Part shown: piece after piece, positions 9,135-18,696 of the stretch | Numbering within the stretch: the first letter of the stretch is position 1 | Layout: every line of letters begins with the position of its first letter | Assembly (NCBI GenBank): GCA_049840475.1 | Contig: JASGKX010000001.1 | Location: 1,798,001 to 1,862,000 of the forward strand | Source: JBGVSA01 sp049840475 | GTDB taxonomy: Bacteria; Pseudomonadota; Gammaproteobacteria; Burkholderiales; Rhodocyclaceae | DNA: 64,000 bases | Direction: 5' to 3' | The notes under the pieces: model-generated | Database searches by the model: none | Seen by the model: only the letters and a program-made list of their open reading frames with translations | What the model was told of the DNA's origin: nothing | Translations under genes and position numbers: made by a program

Positions 9135-9650
9135 TCAGGCCGCGTTGGGCAGGGGAGCGTTATGGATGCGCCGCCACGTCGCCTGCAGCACGCGGGCGTC
9201 ATTGCTGGCGCGGTGGCGCGCCAGCCCCAGTTCGCGTTCGACTTCCGCCCTGACGTCGTTCCAGCGGTTGGCCTCGCCTTCGCCAAGCAGCCGCGCGAGG
9301 TGTTCCAGACGGAAGCTCGGTACGCGATGCGCGGCATCGAACATCAGGTTGAGCCACACGAAATCGCAGGCCCAGCCATCGCTATACACAGTCAGCCCGC
9401 GCAGGCGCTCGTTCATGAGTAAGACGATGTCTCCGACCGGACGCCCGTGTTCGAGCAGCATTTCGCGCGAAATACCATGCACCCGTTCGGCGTTACGGTC
9501 CCACGCTACCCATTCGGGTTCGGGGCGGATCAGCGAACAGAAGCTATGGCCATCGGGCAAGGTAAAGCCGACTTCGATGGGATAGCTGCCCCGGCCGAAC
9601 CCGGAGGCTTCGAAATCGATGATGGCAGGCGCGGCGAGGGTCGGGTTCAT
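9135..9650 (-). CDS. DnaQ/RNase T-like 3'-5' exonuclease
   Basis: The 171-residue product contains the exonuclease I motif IIDFEASGFGRGSYPIEVGF near residue 10, a middle aspartate in YSDGWACDFVWLNLMFD near 90, and HRASNDARVLQATW near 145, fitting a DEDDh nuclease. The substrate is not clear: the family includes proofreading subunits, RNase T and small stand-alone exonucleases. It is transcribed towards dapF with a 46-base gap and divergently from rlmI. Confidence 0.82.
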   Translation of the reverse strand: MNPTLAAPAIIDFEASGFGRGSYPIEVGFTLPDGHSFCSLIRPEPEWVAWDRNAERVHGISREMLLEHGRPVGDIVLLMNERLRGLTVYSDGWACDFVWLNLMFDAAHRVPSFRLEHLARLLGEGEANRWNDVRAEVERELGLARHRASNDARVLQATWRRIHNAPLPNAA

Positions 9651-9810
9651 GGTCTGTCCGGAGCTTTTTGTGCGTGGCGGAGAGTCGGACCGGATTGCGT
9701 ACCGACGAGTTCAATCACTGGCAAATTCAATCTAGCAAGAACAAAGCCAGTCGGGGCGCCCAGGTCGCCCTGCGGTAGAATCCGCCGTTTGTATTGCAGA
9801 CAGTACGGTC

Positions 9811-10998
9811 ATGGCCGAACTCATTATCAAAGCGGGCAAGGAGCGATCGCTCATGCGCCGCCATCCGTGGATCTTTGCTGGCTCGGTCGAGCGCGTGGCC
9901 GGCCGCACCAAACCGGGCGACACCGTCAACGTGATCAGTCCGCGCGGCGACCTCATCGGGCGTGCGGCGTTTTCGCCCGCTTCGCAGATTCGGGCCCGCA
10001 TGTGGACCTTCGACGGCGAACAGTCCATCGACCACGCGTTCTTCAAGCGCAAAGTGGCTGAATCGGTGGCGCGCCGTGCTCAGCACCCCGCGTTGCGCGG
10101 GCAGGATGGGGCGCGCCTGATCCATGGCGAGTCCGATGGCCTGCCCGGCGTTATCGCTGACCGCTACGGCAAGGTTGTCGTCCTGCAACTGACGAGCGCC
10201 GGCGCCGAAAAATGGCGCGACGCCATTGTGGCCGGACTGGTGCAGGCTACCGGCTGCGACGCCGTCTATGAACGTTCGGACTCGGACGTGCGCGGCCGCG
10301 AAGGGCTAGAGCCCCGTGTCGGCGTGCTGCATGGCGAACTGCCCGCCGACCTGTCCATCGATGAAAACGACATCCGCATGCTGGTTGATGTCGTGGGCGG
10401 CCACAAGACCGGCTTCTATCTCGATCAGCGCGACAACCGCCTGCTCACGCGCCAACTTGCCGAAGGGCGCTCGGTGCTGAACTGCTTCTGCTACACAGGC
10501 GGTTTCAGTCTGCAGGCTTTGGCTGGTGGCGCCACATCGGTGCTATCGATCGATTCATCGGCGCCCGCGCTGACGACCGCGCAACGCAATGTCGAACTCA
10601 ACCCGCAACTCGATGCCACGCGCGCTCAATGGTGGGAGGCGGATGTCTTCGAAGCCTTGCGCACCCTGCGCACCGAAGGTCGCAAGTTCGATCTCATCGT
10701 GCTGGACCCGCCCAAGTTCGCGCCTTCGGCGGCTCATGCGGATCGTGCCGCGCGCGCGTACAAGGACATCAATCTGCACGGTTTCCGCCTGCTTAATCCG
10801 GGCGGCATTCTCATGACGTATTCGTGCTCCGGCGGGATTGGGCAGGAACTGTTCCAGAGCATCGTTGCGGGGGCCGCCGTGGATGCTGGCGTCGATGCTC
10901 GCATCATTCACCGTCTTTCCGCAGCGCCGGATCACCCTATTGGCTTGGCGGTGCCGGAGGGTGAGTACCTCAAGGGGCTCGCCTGCCAGGTGGGCTGA
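9811..10998 (+). CDS. rlmI: 23S rRNA (cytosine-5)-methyltransferase RlmI-like
   Basis: The 395-residue product has an N-terminal PUA domain (AGKERSLMRRHPWIFAGSVE) and a class I SAM methyltransferase core: GFYLDQRDNR near 204, NCFCYTGGFSLQALAGG near 224, LDPPKFAPS near 300 and YSCSGGI near 338, whose Cys fits the m5C mechanism. RlmI of E. coli modifies C1962 of 23S rRNA, so the same role is likely. It is monocistronic, with TAGAAT at 9775-9780 as a possible -10 and a strong terminator after the stop. Confidence 0.9.
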   Translation: MAELIIKAGKERSLMRRHPWIFAGSVERVAGRTKPGDTVNVISPRGDLIGRAAFSPASQIRARMWTFDGEQSIDHAFFKRKVAESVARRAQHPALRGQDGARLIHGESDGLPGVIADRYGKVVVLQLTSAGAEKWRDAIVAGLVQATGCDAVYERSDSDVRGREGLEPRVGVLHGELPADLSIDENDIRMLVDVVGGHKTGFYLDQRDNRLLTRQLAEGRSVLNCFCYTGGFSLQALAGGATSVLSIDSSAPALTTAQRNVELNPQLDATRAQWWEADVFEALRTLRTEGRKFDLIVLDPPKFAPSAAHADRAARAYKDINLHGFRLLNPGGILMTYSCSGGIGQELFQSIVAGAAVDAGVDARIIHRLSAAPDHPIGLAVPEGEYLKGLACQVG

Positions 10999-11020
10999 GC
11001 GATCTCAGCGAAAAACAAAA

Positions 11021-11040
11021 AAGGGCGCCACGGCGCCCTT
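11021..11040. terminator. Bidirectional terminator between rlmI and ccsB
   Basis: Stem AAGGGCGCC/GGCGCCCTT with a two-base CA turn, flanked by an A-run on the left and TTTTTTT on the right, so it serves both converging genes. Confidence 0.9.
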
Positions 11041-11064
11041 TTTTTGAGGTGATCGATCTATCGC

Positions 11065-12213
11065 TCAAAGCGAGCCGTATGAATGCAGGCCCGACAGGTA
11101 CATATTCACGCCGAGGAAGGCGAAGGTCGTGACCAGCAGGCCGATGAGCGCCCACCATGCCAGCACCGCGCCGCGCAGCCCTTTGGTGAGCCGCATGTGC
11201 AGCCAGGTGGCGTAGTTGAGCCACACGATCAGCGCCCAGGTTTCCTTCGGGTCCCACTGCCAGTACGTGCCCCACGCTTCTGCCGCCCACAGCGCGCCGA
11301 GAATGGTGGCGATGGTGAAAAAGGCGAAGCCGATTGAAATGGCGCGGTACATCACGTCATCCAGCATCTGCAGCGAGGGTAATCGGCTGGCGAGGATGCC
11401 CTTCGATGCCAGCAGGTAGGCGGCGCCGACCATGGCCGACATGGCGAAGGCGCCGTAGCCGATGAAATTGGCCGGTACGTGAATCTTCATCCAGTACGAC
11501 TGCAGCGCCGGGATCAGTGGCTGGATTTCGTGCGCATCGCGCGAAAAGCTGTACCACAGCAAAAAACCCACCGCCGCCGAAATCACGAGCATCACGAATG
11601 CGCCCATGCGTCGCGTGGCATAGCGCGATTCGTAGAAAAGGTACATCAACGTAGTCAGCACGGTGAACAGGACGAAGACTTCGTACAGGTTGCTGACCGG
11701 GATATGGCCGACGTCTGTGCCGATCAGGTAGCTCTCGTACCAGCGCACCAGCATGCCGGTGAAGCCGGCACCTGCGGCGATCCATGCCAGCACGGTGCCG
11801 CTGCGTTCGAAAAAGCCGGAGCGCGCGAGCATGCCGACCCAGTAGGCGGCGGTCGACAAGAACACCGTCGCGCTCATCCACATGATGGCGGTCTGGCTTG
11901 ATACGAAGTACTTGAGCAGGAAAACCTCGTCAGCGCGCGGGAGCTGCCCCTGGTACAGCCCGACAGCGATCAGGGCCACCGCCGCGCATGCGAGCAGAAA
12001 CACGCGCATCGGCTTCCAGTACCAGCCGAAGGCGGCTGCCGCCGGAACGGTACAGAGAAGAATGGCGCGCTCATAGACGTCCATGTACTCACCGAAGGTG
12101 TGCAGCGCATAGGCGGCGCCCGCAGCGAGGATTAGCGCGAAGACGACGTCGAACGGCCCGAAGGCGGGCAGGCGCGAAGTCTTGGTGAGCAGCGTTTTCT
12201 GTGCGATTTCCAT
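11065..12213 (-). CDS. ccsB: Cytochrome c assembly protein CcsA/CcsB (System II haem handler)
   Basis: This multi-spanning inner-membrane protein presents haem for attachment to apocytochromes c in System II. About eight hydrophobic segments are visible and the tryptophan-rich WWD motif reads WGTYWQWDPKETWALIVW near residue 310; VSNLYEVFV, KIHVPANFIGYG and a final HMRL supply the expected conserved histidine regions. The 382-residue start at ATG 12213 (MEIAQKTLL) is preferred to a GTG at 12240 inside the end of resB. It forms an operon with resB, eleven bases apart. Confidence 0.93.
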   Translation of the reverse strand: MEIAQKTLLTKTSRLPAFGPFDVVFALILAAGAAYALHTFGEYMDVYERAILLCTVPAAAAFGWYWKPMRVFLLACAAVALIAVGLYQGQLPRADEVFLLKYFVSSQTAIMWMSATVFLSTAAYWVGMLARSGFFERSGTVLAWIAAGAGFTGMLVRWYESYLIGTDVGHIPVSNLYEVFVLFTVLTTLMYLFYESRYATRRMGAFVMLVISAAVGFLLWYSFSRDAHEIQPLIPALQSYWMKIHVPANFIGYGAFAMSAMVGAAYLLASKGILASRLPSLQMLDDVMYRAISIGFAFFTIATILGALWAAEAWGTYWQWDPKETWALIVWLNYATWLHMRLTKGLRGAVLAWWALIGLLVTTFAFLGVNMYLSGLHSYGSL

Positions 12214-12223
12214 GGTTCCGCCA

Positions 12224-14353
12224 TCACTGAGGTTCGTCACGCTGGGCCGCGGTGGCGTCCAGGTGGTTCATGAGTGCATCACGGTGGCGAGCAAACTGCT
12301 CTCCCGCGTCCAGCCCTTGTCGATTGGTTGACAGCGCCATCAGGATTCTGCCATCAGCCTTGAGCAGGATGAACAGGCGCCGTTCGCGCACGTACAGCAT
12401 GGCGAACACGCCCAGCACCAGCAACAGGCTGCCCAGATACACCAGCGGCTTGCCTGGTGAGCGCGTTGCCTGCAAAACCGTTGCCTGCACCTGCTCGAAG
12501 CTCACCAATTGCAGATAGACCGGTGAGCCATAGTGCATGCTGTCGCTCACGCTGGCCAGGCTGTCACGCACGAACTGTACGCGTTGTGCGGTCGGTTCGA
12601 CGGGCTTTTCGCCCGCGCGTTCGCGCGCCAGCATCCAGGCTTCCCACGTCGTGCCTTCCATGACTTTCAGCAGCGCGGAAGCGACATTCTCGCGATCCGC
12701 CTGCGGCACGGTCTTTTCGATGAAACCGCCGAGCGAGTCGAAACCTTGCTCGCTGAACAGTTGCAGCGTGCGCTGAGCGGTTTCTTCGAGTCGCTGTGCT
12801 GAATCCGGCTTGAGCGATTCACGCTGTTGCGCGCCGCTCGCGTAGCGTTTGGCGACTTCGGCACGGAGCTTCGGGTCCAGCAGCACATTGCGCAGGGCAA
12901 ACCATGCGTTGACCGTGCTGGCCTCGTCGGTGGGGATGCGCAGAAAGCGGAACGGTTGGTCGGGCGATTCGCGCATGCCGGCCAGCGCATACCAGCGCCC
13001 GTCCTGCTCGGTCGGCACCATGTAGTTGATGTATTCCCGAGCTTGCCCGGACGCGTCGCGCAGACGGTACGTGAAGCTGGGCCCCACGTTCTTCATCGTG
13101 CGTTCGGTGGGCGACTTGGCGCCGCTGCCCAGATGTTGTTCGAGGCGCGCCAGGCCGGTGGCCGTTGACGGCTGTTCGCCGACGGTTTCGACATTGAACG
13201 GGCGGAAATCGGAGAACTCTGCGGTGTATTGCTGCCCGTCGTAGGCCAGCGGCAGAGCTTCATTGATGACGGCTTCGACCAGTCGCGCTTCAGGTATGCC
13301 GCCGTGATCGTCGTGATTCGTGTGGTGGCCGCCTTCTTCTTCGGCTTCGCCAGGCACGAGGCTGTGGACTGCCAGCCGCAGGCGGCTGCCGCCATCCTCG
13401 AAGCTCGCCTGGTACAGCGTCACGCCGCGATACGTCAGCGGCTTGTTCACTTCGATCGTGTGGCGGAAAGACTTGCCGTTGTCGCGGTCAGTGATGATCA
13501 CGTCGCTGGCAAAGCGCTTGGGCTGTCCAGTGGGGTAGAAGTCAACATGGAACTTGTCGAGCGACACGATGAACGGCAAGTCCTGCAGCAGCATGCCGTC
13601 GTCGACATTGAGCACGGCGACGCTGGCCGACTTGCCTTCAGGAATGAACACATTGCCGCGGAAGGTGGCGTTGCCCTCGGTGAGCCGGCTCGTAGGCGGC
13701 ACTTGCGAGACGTCACTGACTTCGCCGTGCAGTACCTGCTTGTTGCCCAGCGCCATGCGCAGCTTGAGCGGCAGATTGCCGTCCAGAAGACCGCCCACGC
13801 AGATGAGGATGATCGCGCCGTGCGCCAGAAAGTACCCCGCGCGGCTCCAACTGCCTTGCTTGGCGGCGATCAGCAAGTCGCCATTGCGCGGGTTCTCGCG
13901 GGTGCGGAAACCATTGACCGCGAGGTATTCCCGGGTCCGCGCGACTGCCGTTCCGGCATCGAGCGGCGTATGGCCTTCCGCGCGCAGGTGAAACGCACGG
14001 AGCGAGGCTTCGCGCGCTGTTTCGCGGAAAGTGCGCATATCGTGCAGCATCGGGCGGGCGTGGCGGACGATGCATAACCCGGTTGACAGGAGCAGGAAGG
14101 CGAGAATCGCAAGGAACCAGCCGGTGCTGTAGACGTTGTACAGCCCGAGCATCTTGAACATCGGGAACCAGAATGGACCGAACTGGTTGAGGTAGTTGTT
14201 GAATGGCTGGTTCTGCTGCAGGAGCGTGCCGATGACCGACGCGAGCGCCAGCACGGTCAGCAGTGCAATGGCAAAACGCATCGACGACAGCAATTCGTAG
14301 AGGCTGCTGGCGGCCTGGCTCCGGGGGCGTTTTGCTGGGGCTGGGTTATTCAT
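12224..14353 (-). CDS. resB: Cytochrome c biogenesis protein ResB/Ccs1
   Basis: ResB partners CcsA/CcsB in System II haem delivery and keeps apocytochrome cysteines reduced. The 709-residue product has hydrophobic segments near residues 25-45 (FAIALLTVLALASVIGTLL), 75-95, 175-195 and near 660, enclosing a large periplasmic domain with a His-rich stretch (GGHHTNHDDHGG near 355). The start at ATG 14353 (MNNPAPAKRPRSQ) places a basic tail before the first membrane segment; longer frames run toward the cytochrome c4 terminator. Cytochrome c4 lies just upstream on the same strand. Confidence 0.92.
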   Translation of the reverse strand: MNNPAPAKRPRSQAASSLYELLSSMRFAIALLTVLALASVIGTLLQQNQPFNNYLNQFGPFWFPMFKMLGLYNVYSTGWFLAILAFLLLSTGLCIVRHARPMLHDMRTFRETAREASLRAFHLRAEGHTPLDAGTAVARTREYLAVNGFRTRENPRNGDLLIAAKQGSWSRAGYFLAHGAIILICVGGLLDGNLPLKLRMALGNKQVLHGEVSDVSQVPPTSRLTEGNATFRGNVFIPEGKSASVAVLNVDDGMLLQDLPFIVSLDKFHVDFYPTGQPKRFASDVIITDRDNGKSFRHTIEVNKPLTYRGVTLYQASFEDGGSRLRLAVHSLVPGEAEEEGGHHTNHDDHGGIPEARLVEAVINEALPLAYDGQQYTAEFSDFRPFNVETVGEQPSTATGLARLEQHLGSGAKSPTERTMKNVGPSFTYRLRDASGQAREYINYMVPTEQDGRWYALAGMRESPDQPFRFLRIPTDEASTVNAWFALRNVLLDPKLRAEVAKRYASGAQQRESLKPDSAQRLEETAQRTLQLFSEQGFDSLGGFIEKTVPQADRENVASALLKVMEGTTWEAWMLARERAGEKPVEPTAQRVQFVRDSLASVSDSMHYGSPVYLQLVSFEQVQATVLQATRSPGKPLVYLGSLLLVLGVFAMLYVRERRLFILLKADGRILMALSTNRQGLDAGEQFARHRDALMNHLDATAAQRDEPQ

Positions 14354-14459
14354 GGGACTGGGCGGTTGGTCGTTCCTACGACCGGCGCGGCCGCCTTTGG
14401 TTGCAGCATTGTGCTGCACGGCATGCACGCAACGTACAACCGGCAGCAGAAAACAAAAA

Positions 14460-14478
14460 GGGGTGGCAGGGCCACCCC
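14460..14478 (-). terminator. Terminator of the cytochrome c4 gene
   Basis: GGGGTGGC/GCCACCCC with a three-base loop; on the minus strand it is followed by TTTTTGTTTTC. It separates cytochrome c4 from the resB-ccsB operon. Confidence 0.85.
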
Positions 14479-14496
14479 TTCAGCGTCGTCATCGGG

Positions 14497-15171
14497 TCAG
14501 CGCAGGCCGGCGATGTAGTCAGCCACCGCCTTGATTTCCGGATCGGTCATGCGCAGCGCAATGCTGCGCATCATCGAGTTCGGATCGTTGGCGCGGACGT
14601 GCGGCGAGTCCGGCTTGGACGCATCGGTCACGTCACGGAAAGCCTTCAACTGGGCTTCGGTGTATTCCGGATGCTGGCCGGCAAGGCGCGGGAACTGCGA
14701 CGGCAGGCCGGCACCGGCCGGGCCGTGGCAACCGGCACATGCGGGCAGGCCGCGTGCCTGATCGCCACCGCGCCACAGGCGGCGGCCCAGGTCGAGCGTG
14801 TCCTTGTTATGGGCGACGGCGGGCTTGGCCTTCTGTTGCGAGAAGTACGCCGCCAGTGCCTTCATGTCGTCGTCCGACAGCGGCGTGGCCATGGCCGTCA
14901 TCACCGCGTTGGGGCGTTCGGGCTGCTTGCCCTCCCAGCCCTTGAAGTTGTGCAGTTGCTTGTAGATGTATGACGCGTGCTGGCCAGCCAGCGACGGATT
15001 GGCAGTGATCACACTGTTGCCATCGGCCCCATGGCAGGCGGCGCACACCTGCTCGGCGGTCTGTTTCGCCTTGGCCATATCAAGCTTGGCTGCGGTCTGG
15101 GGGCCTGTCTGGGCGACCGCTACGGTGGCGGACAACGTCAGGGACAGGCAAAGCATGCGCTTGATCATCAT
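14497..15171 (-). CDS. Dihaem cytochrome c4
   Basis: The 224-residue product has a signal peptide (MMIKRMLCLSLTLSATVAVA) and two CxxCH haem sites, VCAACHGADG near residue 42 and ACAGCHGPAG near 144, each with a downstream axial Met region, as in periplasmic cytochrome c4 that feeds electrons to terminal oxidases. The start could be ATG 15171 or ATG 15168; GAGGTG just upstream fits the latter slightly better. It neighbours the cytochrome c assembly genes that would mature it. It is divergent from engB across an AT-rich 96-base gap containing TGATATTCTATATCA (15203-15217). Confidence 0.93.
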   Translation of the reverse strand: MMIKRMLCLSLTLSATVAVAQTGPQTAAKLDMAKAKQTAEQVCAACHGADGNSVITANPSLAGQHASYIYKQLHNFKGWEGKQPERPNAVMTAMATPLSDDDMKALAAYFSQQKAKPAVAHNKDTLDLGRRLWRGGDQARGLPACAGCHGPAGAGLPSQFPRLAGQHPEYTEAQLKAFRDVTDASKPDSPHVRANDPNSMMRSIALRMTDPEIKAVADYIAGLR

Positions 15172-15267
15172 CACCTCAAAGGCGGGAAGCGTTGTCAAAT
15201 CCTGATATTCTATATCATCCTCGGCCGGCCAATACGCAGGCTGCATTCGCCGCCAGTACCTCTTCAA

Positions 15268-15900
15268 ATGCCCCTGTTCCGCAACGCACGTTTCGAGATT
15301 TCCATTGCCCGCCCGCAGGATCTGCCGCCGCCTTCCGGCGCCGAGATCGCCTTTGCGGGCCGCTCCAACGCGGGTAAGTCCAGCGCCATCAACACGTTGG
15401 TCGGGCATGTGCGCTTGGCTTTCGTCTCGAAGACGCCCGGGCGCACGCAACTGATCAACATCTTCCGCATGACCAACGGCGCCGCGCTCGTTGACCTGCC
15501 CGGCTATGGCTATGCCAAGGTGCCGGAGGCCATCCGCAAGCAGTGGGTCAAGTTGCTGGAAAACTACCTGTCGCGGCGCGAAAGCCTGATCGGACTCATC
15601 CTGATCATGGATTCTCGCCATCCGCTGACCCCGCTCGACCGTCAGATGCTCGATTGGTATGCGCCCACCGGGCGTCCGATCCACGTGCTGCTGACCAAGG
15701 CCGACAAACTCACGCGCTCGGAGCAGGCTCGTACGCTGGCCGCTGTCCGGCGAGATCTCCAGGCGGGTTGGGGCGAACAGGTGACGGTGCAGCTTTTCTC
15801 CAGCCTGAAAAAGACTGGCGTGGAGGAGGCCGAAGCCATTGTTGGCAGCTGGCTGGTGCCGCCGTCAGCAGCGGATGTGGTCGAAGAGGTCGCCGGCTAA
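15268..15900 (+). CDS. engB: Ribosome-biogenesis GTPase EngB (YsxC/YihA)
   Basis: The 210-residue product is the small essential GTPase involved in 50S subunit assembly. G1 is FAGRSNAGKSSAIN near residue 30, the switch region is KTPGRTQLIN, G3 is DLPGYGYAKVP near 77 and G4 is LLTKADKL near 142. The ATG at 15268 gives the normal length. The gene is divergent from cytochrome c4, an arrangement also common in related betaproteobacteria. Confidence 0.96.
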   Translation: MPLFRNARFEISIARPQDLPPPSGAEIAFAGRSNAGKSSAINTLVGHVRLAFVSKTPGRTQLINIFRMTNGAALVDLPGYGYAKVPEAIRKQWVKLLENYLSRRESLIGLILIMDSRHPLTPLDRQMLDWYAPTGRPIHVLLTKADKLTRSEQARTLAAVRRDLQAGWGEQVTVQLFSSLKKTGVEEAEAIVGSWLVPPSAADVVEEVAG

Positions 15901-16054
15901 AAAAGACGTACGTGTTCGGGATTTGGGCGAGAAATGGCCGGCGAAATAAAGCTCTGCGGAAGCGCTGCGCGGGAGCGGAATGTACTGGGGTACATGAGGG
16001 TTCCGAGCAGTACGTGAGTTTTGATCGCGGCCTTACTGCCGGTGGGCAGGCCCA

Positions 16055-16176
16055 GAAAAAATAAGCCCCCGGCGAGAGGGGTTCGCGCCGGGGGGAAAAA
16101 CAACCTGAACGACCCGGGGGAGTGCGCTCAGGCGCCCGCTCAGGGAGGTGAAGCGGGAGATGGCGTCGCGCCATCT
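16055..16176 (-). ncRNA. Candidate small RNA with C-rich hairpin loops
   Basis: The gap between engB and hemB has no protein gene, but its minus strand folds into four consecutive hairpins. They are AGATGGCG/CGCCATCT (16158-16176); CCCGCT/AGCGGG with loop TCACCTCCCTG (16135-16157); CCTGAGCG/CGTTCAGG with loop CACTCCCCCGGGT (16104-16132); and CGCCGGGGG/CCCCCGGCG with an AACCCCTCT loop (16066-16095), followed by TTATTTTTTC as an intrinsic terminator. The first hairpin starts at the predicted transcript start of a sigma-E-like promoter. Three loops carry CUCCC or CCCCU, complementary to Shine-Dalgarno sequences, the design of trans-acting repressor RNAs. It does not match 6S or 4.5S RNA. Function is inferred. 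Confidence 0.6.
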
Positions 16177-16182
16177 GCAGGC

Positions 16183-16210
16183 TATGACGGGCCCTTGATA
16201 TAGAAGTTCC
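16183..16210 (-). promoter_or_regulatory. Sigma-E-like promoter for the candidate small RNA
   Basis: The minus strand has GGAACTT (16210-16204), the exact -35 element of sigma-E-type promoters, then 16 bases, then TCATA (16187-16183), close to the TCTRA/TCAAA -10. The start would fall at about 16176, the first base of the RNA hairpin series. No good sigma-70 -35 is present at this site. Confidence 0.5.
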
Positions 16211-16309
16211 CGACAATCACGCGATTTTTCGCAGGATGGCCGGTTTTTTTCGATGATCTTCTCCTGATTACGCGAAACCGGCCTCGAATCTCTCCGCGAG
16301 GATGTACAA

Positions 16310-17310
<1,001 letters not shown>

Positions 17311-17314
<4 letters not shown>

Positions 17315-17805
17315 CGTCTGTGGTGGTGCGGCCGATGCGGGTGTCTGACCTGCCGGCCGTATTCGATCTGCAATGCCGGGCGTATCCGCCCGGCTATCAC
17401 GAACCGACGGACGCGCTCGCCAGCCGGCTTGCCGTCGGCGCTGCTTTCTGTTTTGTCGCCTCGGTGGGCGATGCCCTGGTCGGTTATGTGTTCGCGCACC
17501 CATGGGCCGGGCCACCGCCAGCCTTGCATGCGCCGCTGCCTGTATGCGATGCGGCTGACCATGTGTTCTTCCATGACCTTGCGGTTTGCCCCCAGCGGCG
17601 CGGTGTCGGCGCAGCGCAACGCTTGCTCGATGCCTTGTTCGCGGCGGCGCGCGCATGCGCCATCCACAATGCCCGACTCGTGGCTGTCGGAGAGGCATTA
17701 CCGTTCTGGCGCCGTCACGGATTTTCCGCCCAGCCGATCGTGCTGCACCCCAGTTATGGCGATGCGCAGCATATGGCGCGTTCGCTGATCACCCGCACGC
17801 ACTGA
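17311..17805 (+). CDS. GNAT family N-acetyltransferase
   Basis: The 164-residue product is a GNAT acyl-CoA-dependent acetyltransferase with the acetyl-CoA motif HDLAVCPQRRGVGAAQRLLD near residue 88 and the C-terminal PFWRRHGFSAQP block. The substrate cannot be told. It is translationally coupled to hemB (ATGA overlap), but a role in haem synthesis is not known for such proteins. It ends 140 bases before the PsrA-like regulator. Confidence 0.85.
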
Positions 17806-17878
17806 TGTAGTCGTTGCGGGTACGCGTCCTGCGTACTCGCTTTCCGTAGGTGACGTATCGCTTGTGGATTCCCCTTAG

Positions 17879-17923
17879 TTTGACCTGGGTCAAATTGAAC
17901 GTATGATTCAAACGAACGTTTGA
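17879..17923 (+). promoter_or_regulatory. Promoter with two palindromic operators before the TetR regulator
   Basis: TTGACC (17880-17885), 16 bases, TATGAT (17902-17907) form a good sigma-70 promoter. Overlapping its -35 is the perfect palindrome TTTGACCTGGGTCAAA (17879-17894). Overlapping the start point is TCAAACGAACGTTTGA (17908-17923), whose core CAAAC-N4-GTTTG matches the published PsrA recognition pattern. The second site points to autoregulation by the adjacent TetR protein; the owner of the first is unknown. Confidence 0.75.
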
Positions 17924-17945
17924 TCTGGATTCAGGAGCGACCTCA

Positions 17946-18656
17946 GTGAATACGACAGTGCTGGATAAGCGCGCCACCGAAGCGCGTGGTTCCTCCGACA
18001 CCGCCGCGCGCATCCTCGACGCGGCCGAAAAACTCTTCGCTGAACACGGCTTCGACGGCACGTCGATGCGTCTCATCACATCCGTCGCGGGCGTGAACCT
18101 TGCGTCGGTCAACTACCACTTCGGCAGCAAGGAAGGGCTCTTCCAGGAAGTCTTCCGCCGCCGCCTGACCGAACTGAATATGCACCGACTGGCCATGCTC
18201 GACCGCGCAGAAGCGGCGGCCGGTGGCGCACCGCTCAAGCCCAGCGCGGTGCTGGAGGGCTTCTTCGGCCCGGCGCTCGACATGGCTGCCGACACCGAAC
18301 AGGGCGGCCACACCTTCATGCGTCTGCTTGGCCGCACCTACACCGAGCCGGCGGAGTTCGTCCGCAAGTTCATGGCGGATGAATACGCCCAGGTGGTCGC
18401 GCGCTACACAGATGCGTTGTACCGCTCGCTGCCCGACGTGCCACGCGCCGAAATCATGTGGCGCTTCCATTTCATGATGGGGGCGATGTCCTACGCCATC
18501 TCCGGCGCCGATTCGCTGGAGTTGGTGACGGGACGCTTTGACGACGACCCCGCGCTGCTCAAGCCACGTTTGGCCGCGTTCCTGCTCGGCGGCCTGCGGG
18601 CGCCACTGCCGGATGGACATGGCATGCGCAATGAGCCTGCGCGACAGATCGACTGA
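17946..18656 (+). CDS. PsrA-like TetR-family regulator of fatty acid degradation
   Basis: The 236-residue product has a TetR helix-turn-helix at residues 20-65 (ILDAAEKLFAEHGFDGTSMR, then VNLASVNYHFGSKEGLFQEV) and a long C-terminal ligand domain with GRTYTEPAEFVRKFMADEY. In pseudomonads PsrA represses beta-oxidation genes and releases DNA upon binding long-chain acyl compounds. The operator just upstream matches the PsrA pattern and the next genes are beta-oxidation genes, so the same role is likely here. The start is a GTG at 17946 behind AGGAG. Confidence 0.85.
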   Translation: MNTTVLDKRATEARGSSDTAARILDAAEKLFAEHGFDGTSMRLITSVAGVNLASVNYHFGSKEGLFQEVFRRRLTELNMHRLAMLDRAEAAAGGAPLKPSAVLEGFFGPALDMAADTEQGGHTFMRLLGRTYTEPAEFVRKFMADEYAQVVARYTDALYRSLPDVPRAEIMWRFHFMMGAMSYAISGADSLELVTGRFDDDPALLKPRLAAFLLGGLRAPLPDGHGMRNEPARQID

Positions 18657-18696
18657 ACAAACCCAAATAAAAAACGAAAAATCCCAGGAGACAGAG

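Noticed and set aside
9089..9337. N-terminal extension of dapF
   Set aside because: The extension has no family match and overlaps the exonuclease gene; the ATG at 9088 gives the normal start.
15178..15684. Upstream extension of the cytochrome c4 frame
   Set aside because: It lies opposite engB and precedes the signal peptide.
16055..16210. 6S or 4.5S RNA gene between engB and hemB
   Set aside because: Lacks the long closing stem of 6S and the conserved SRP tetraloop region of 4.5S; the hairpin series is different.
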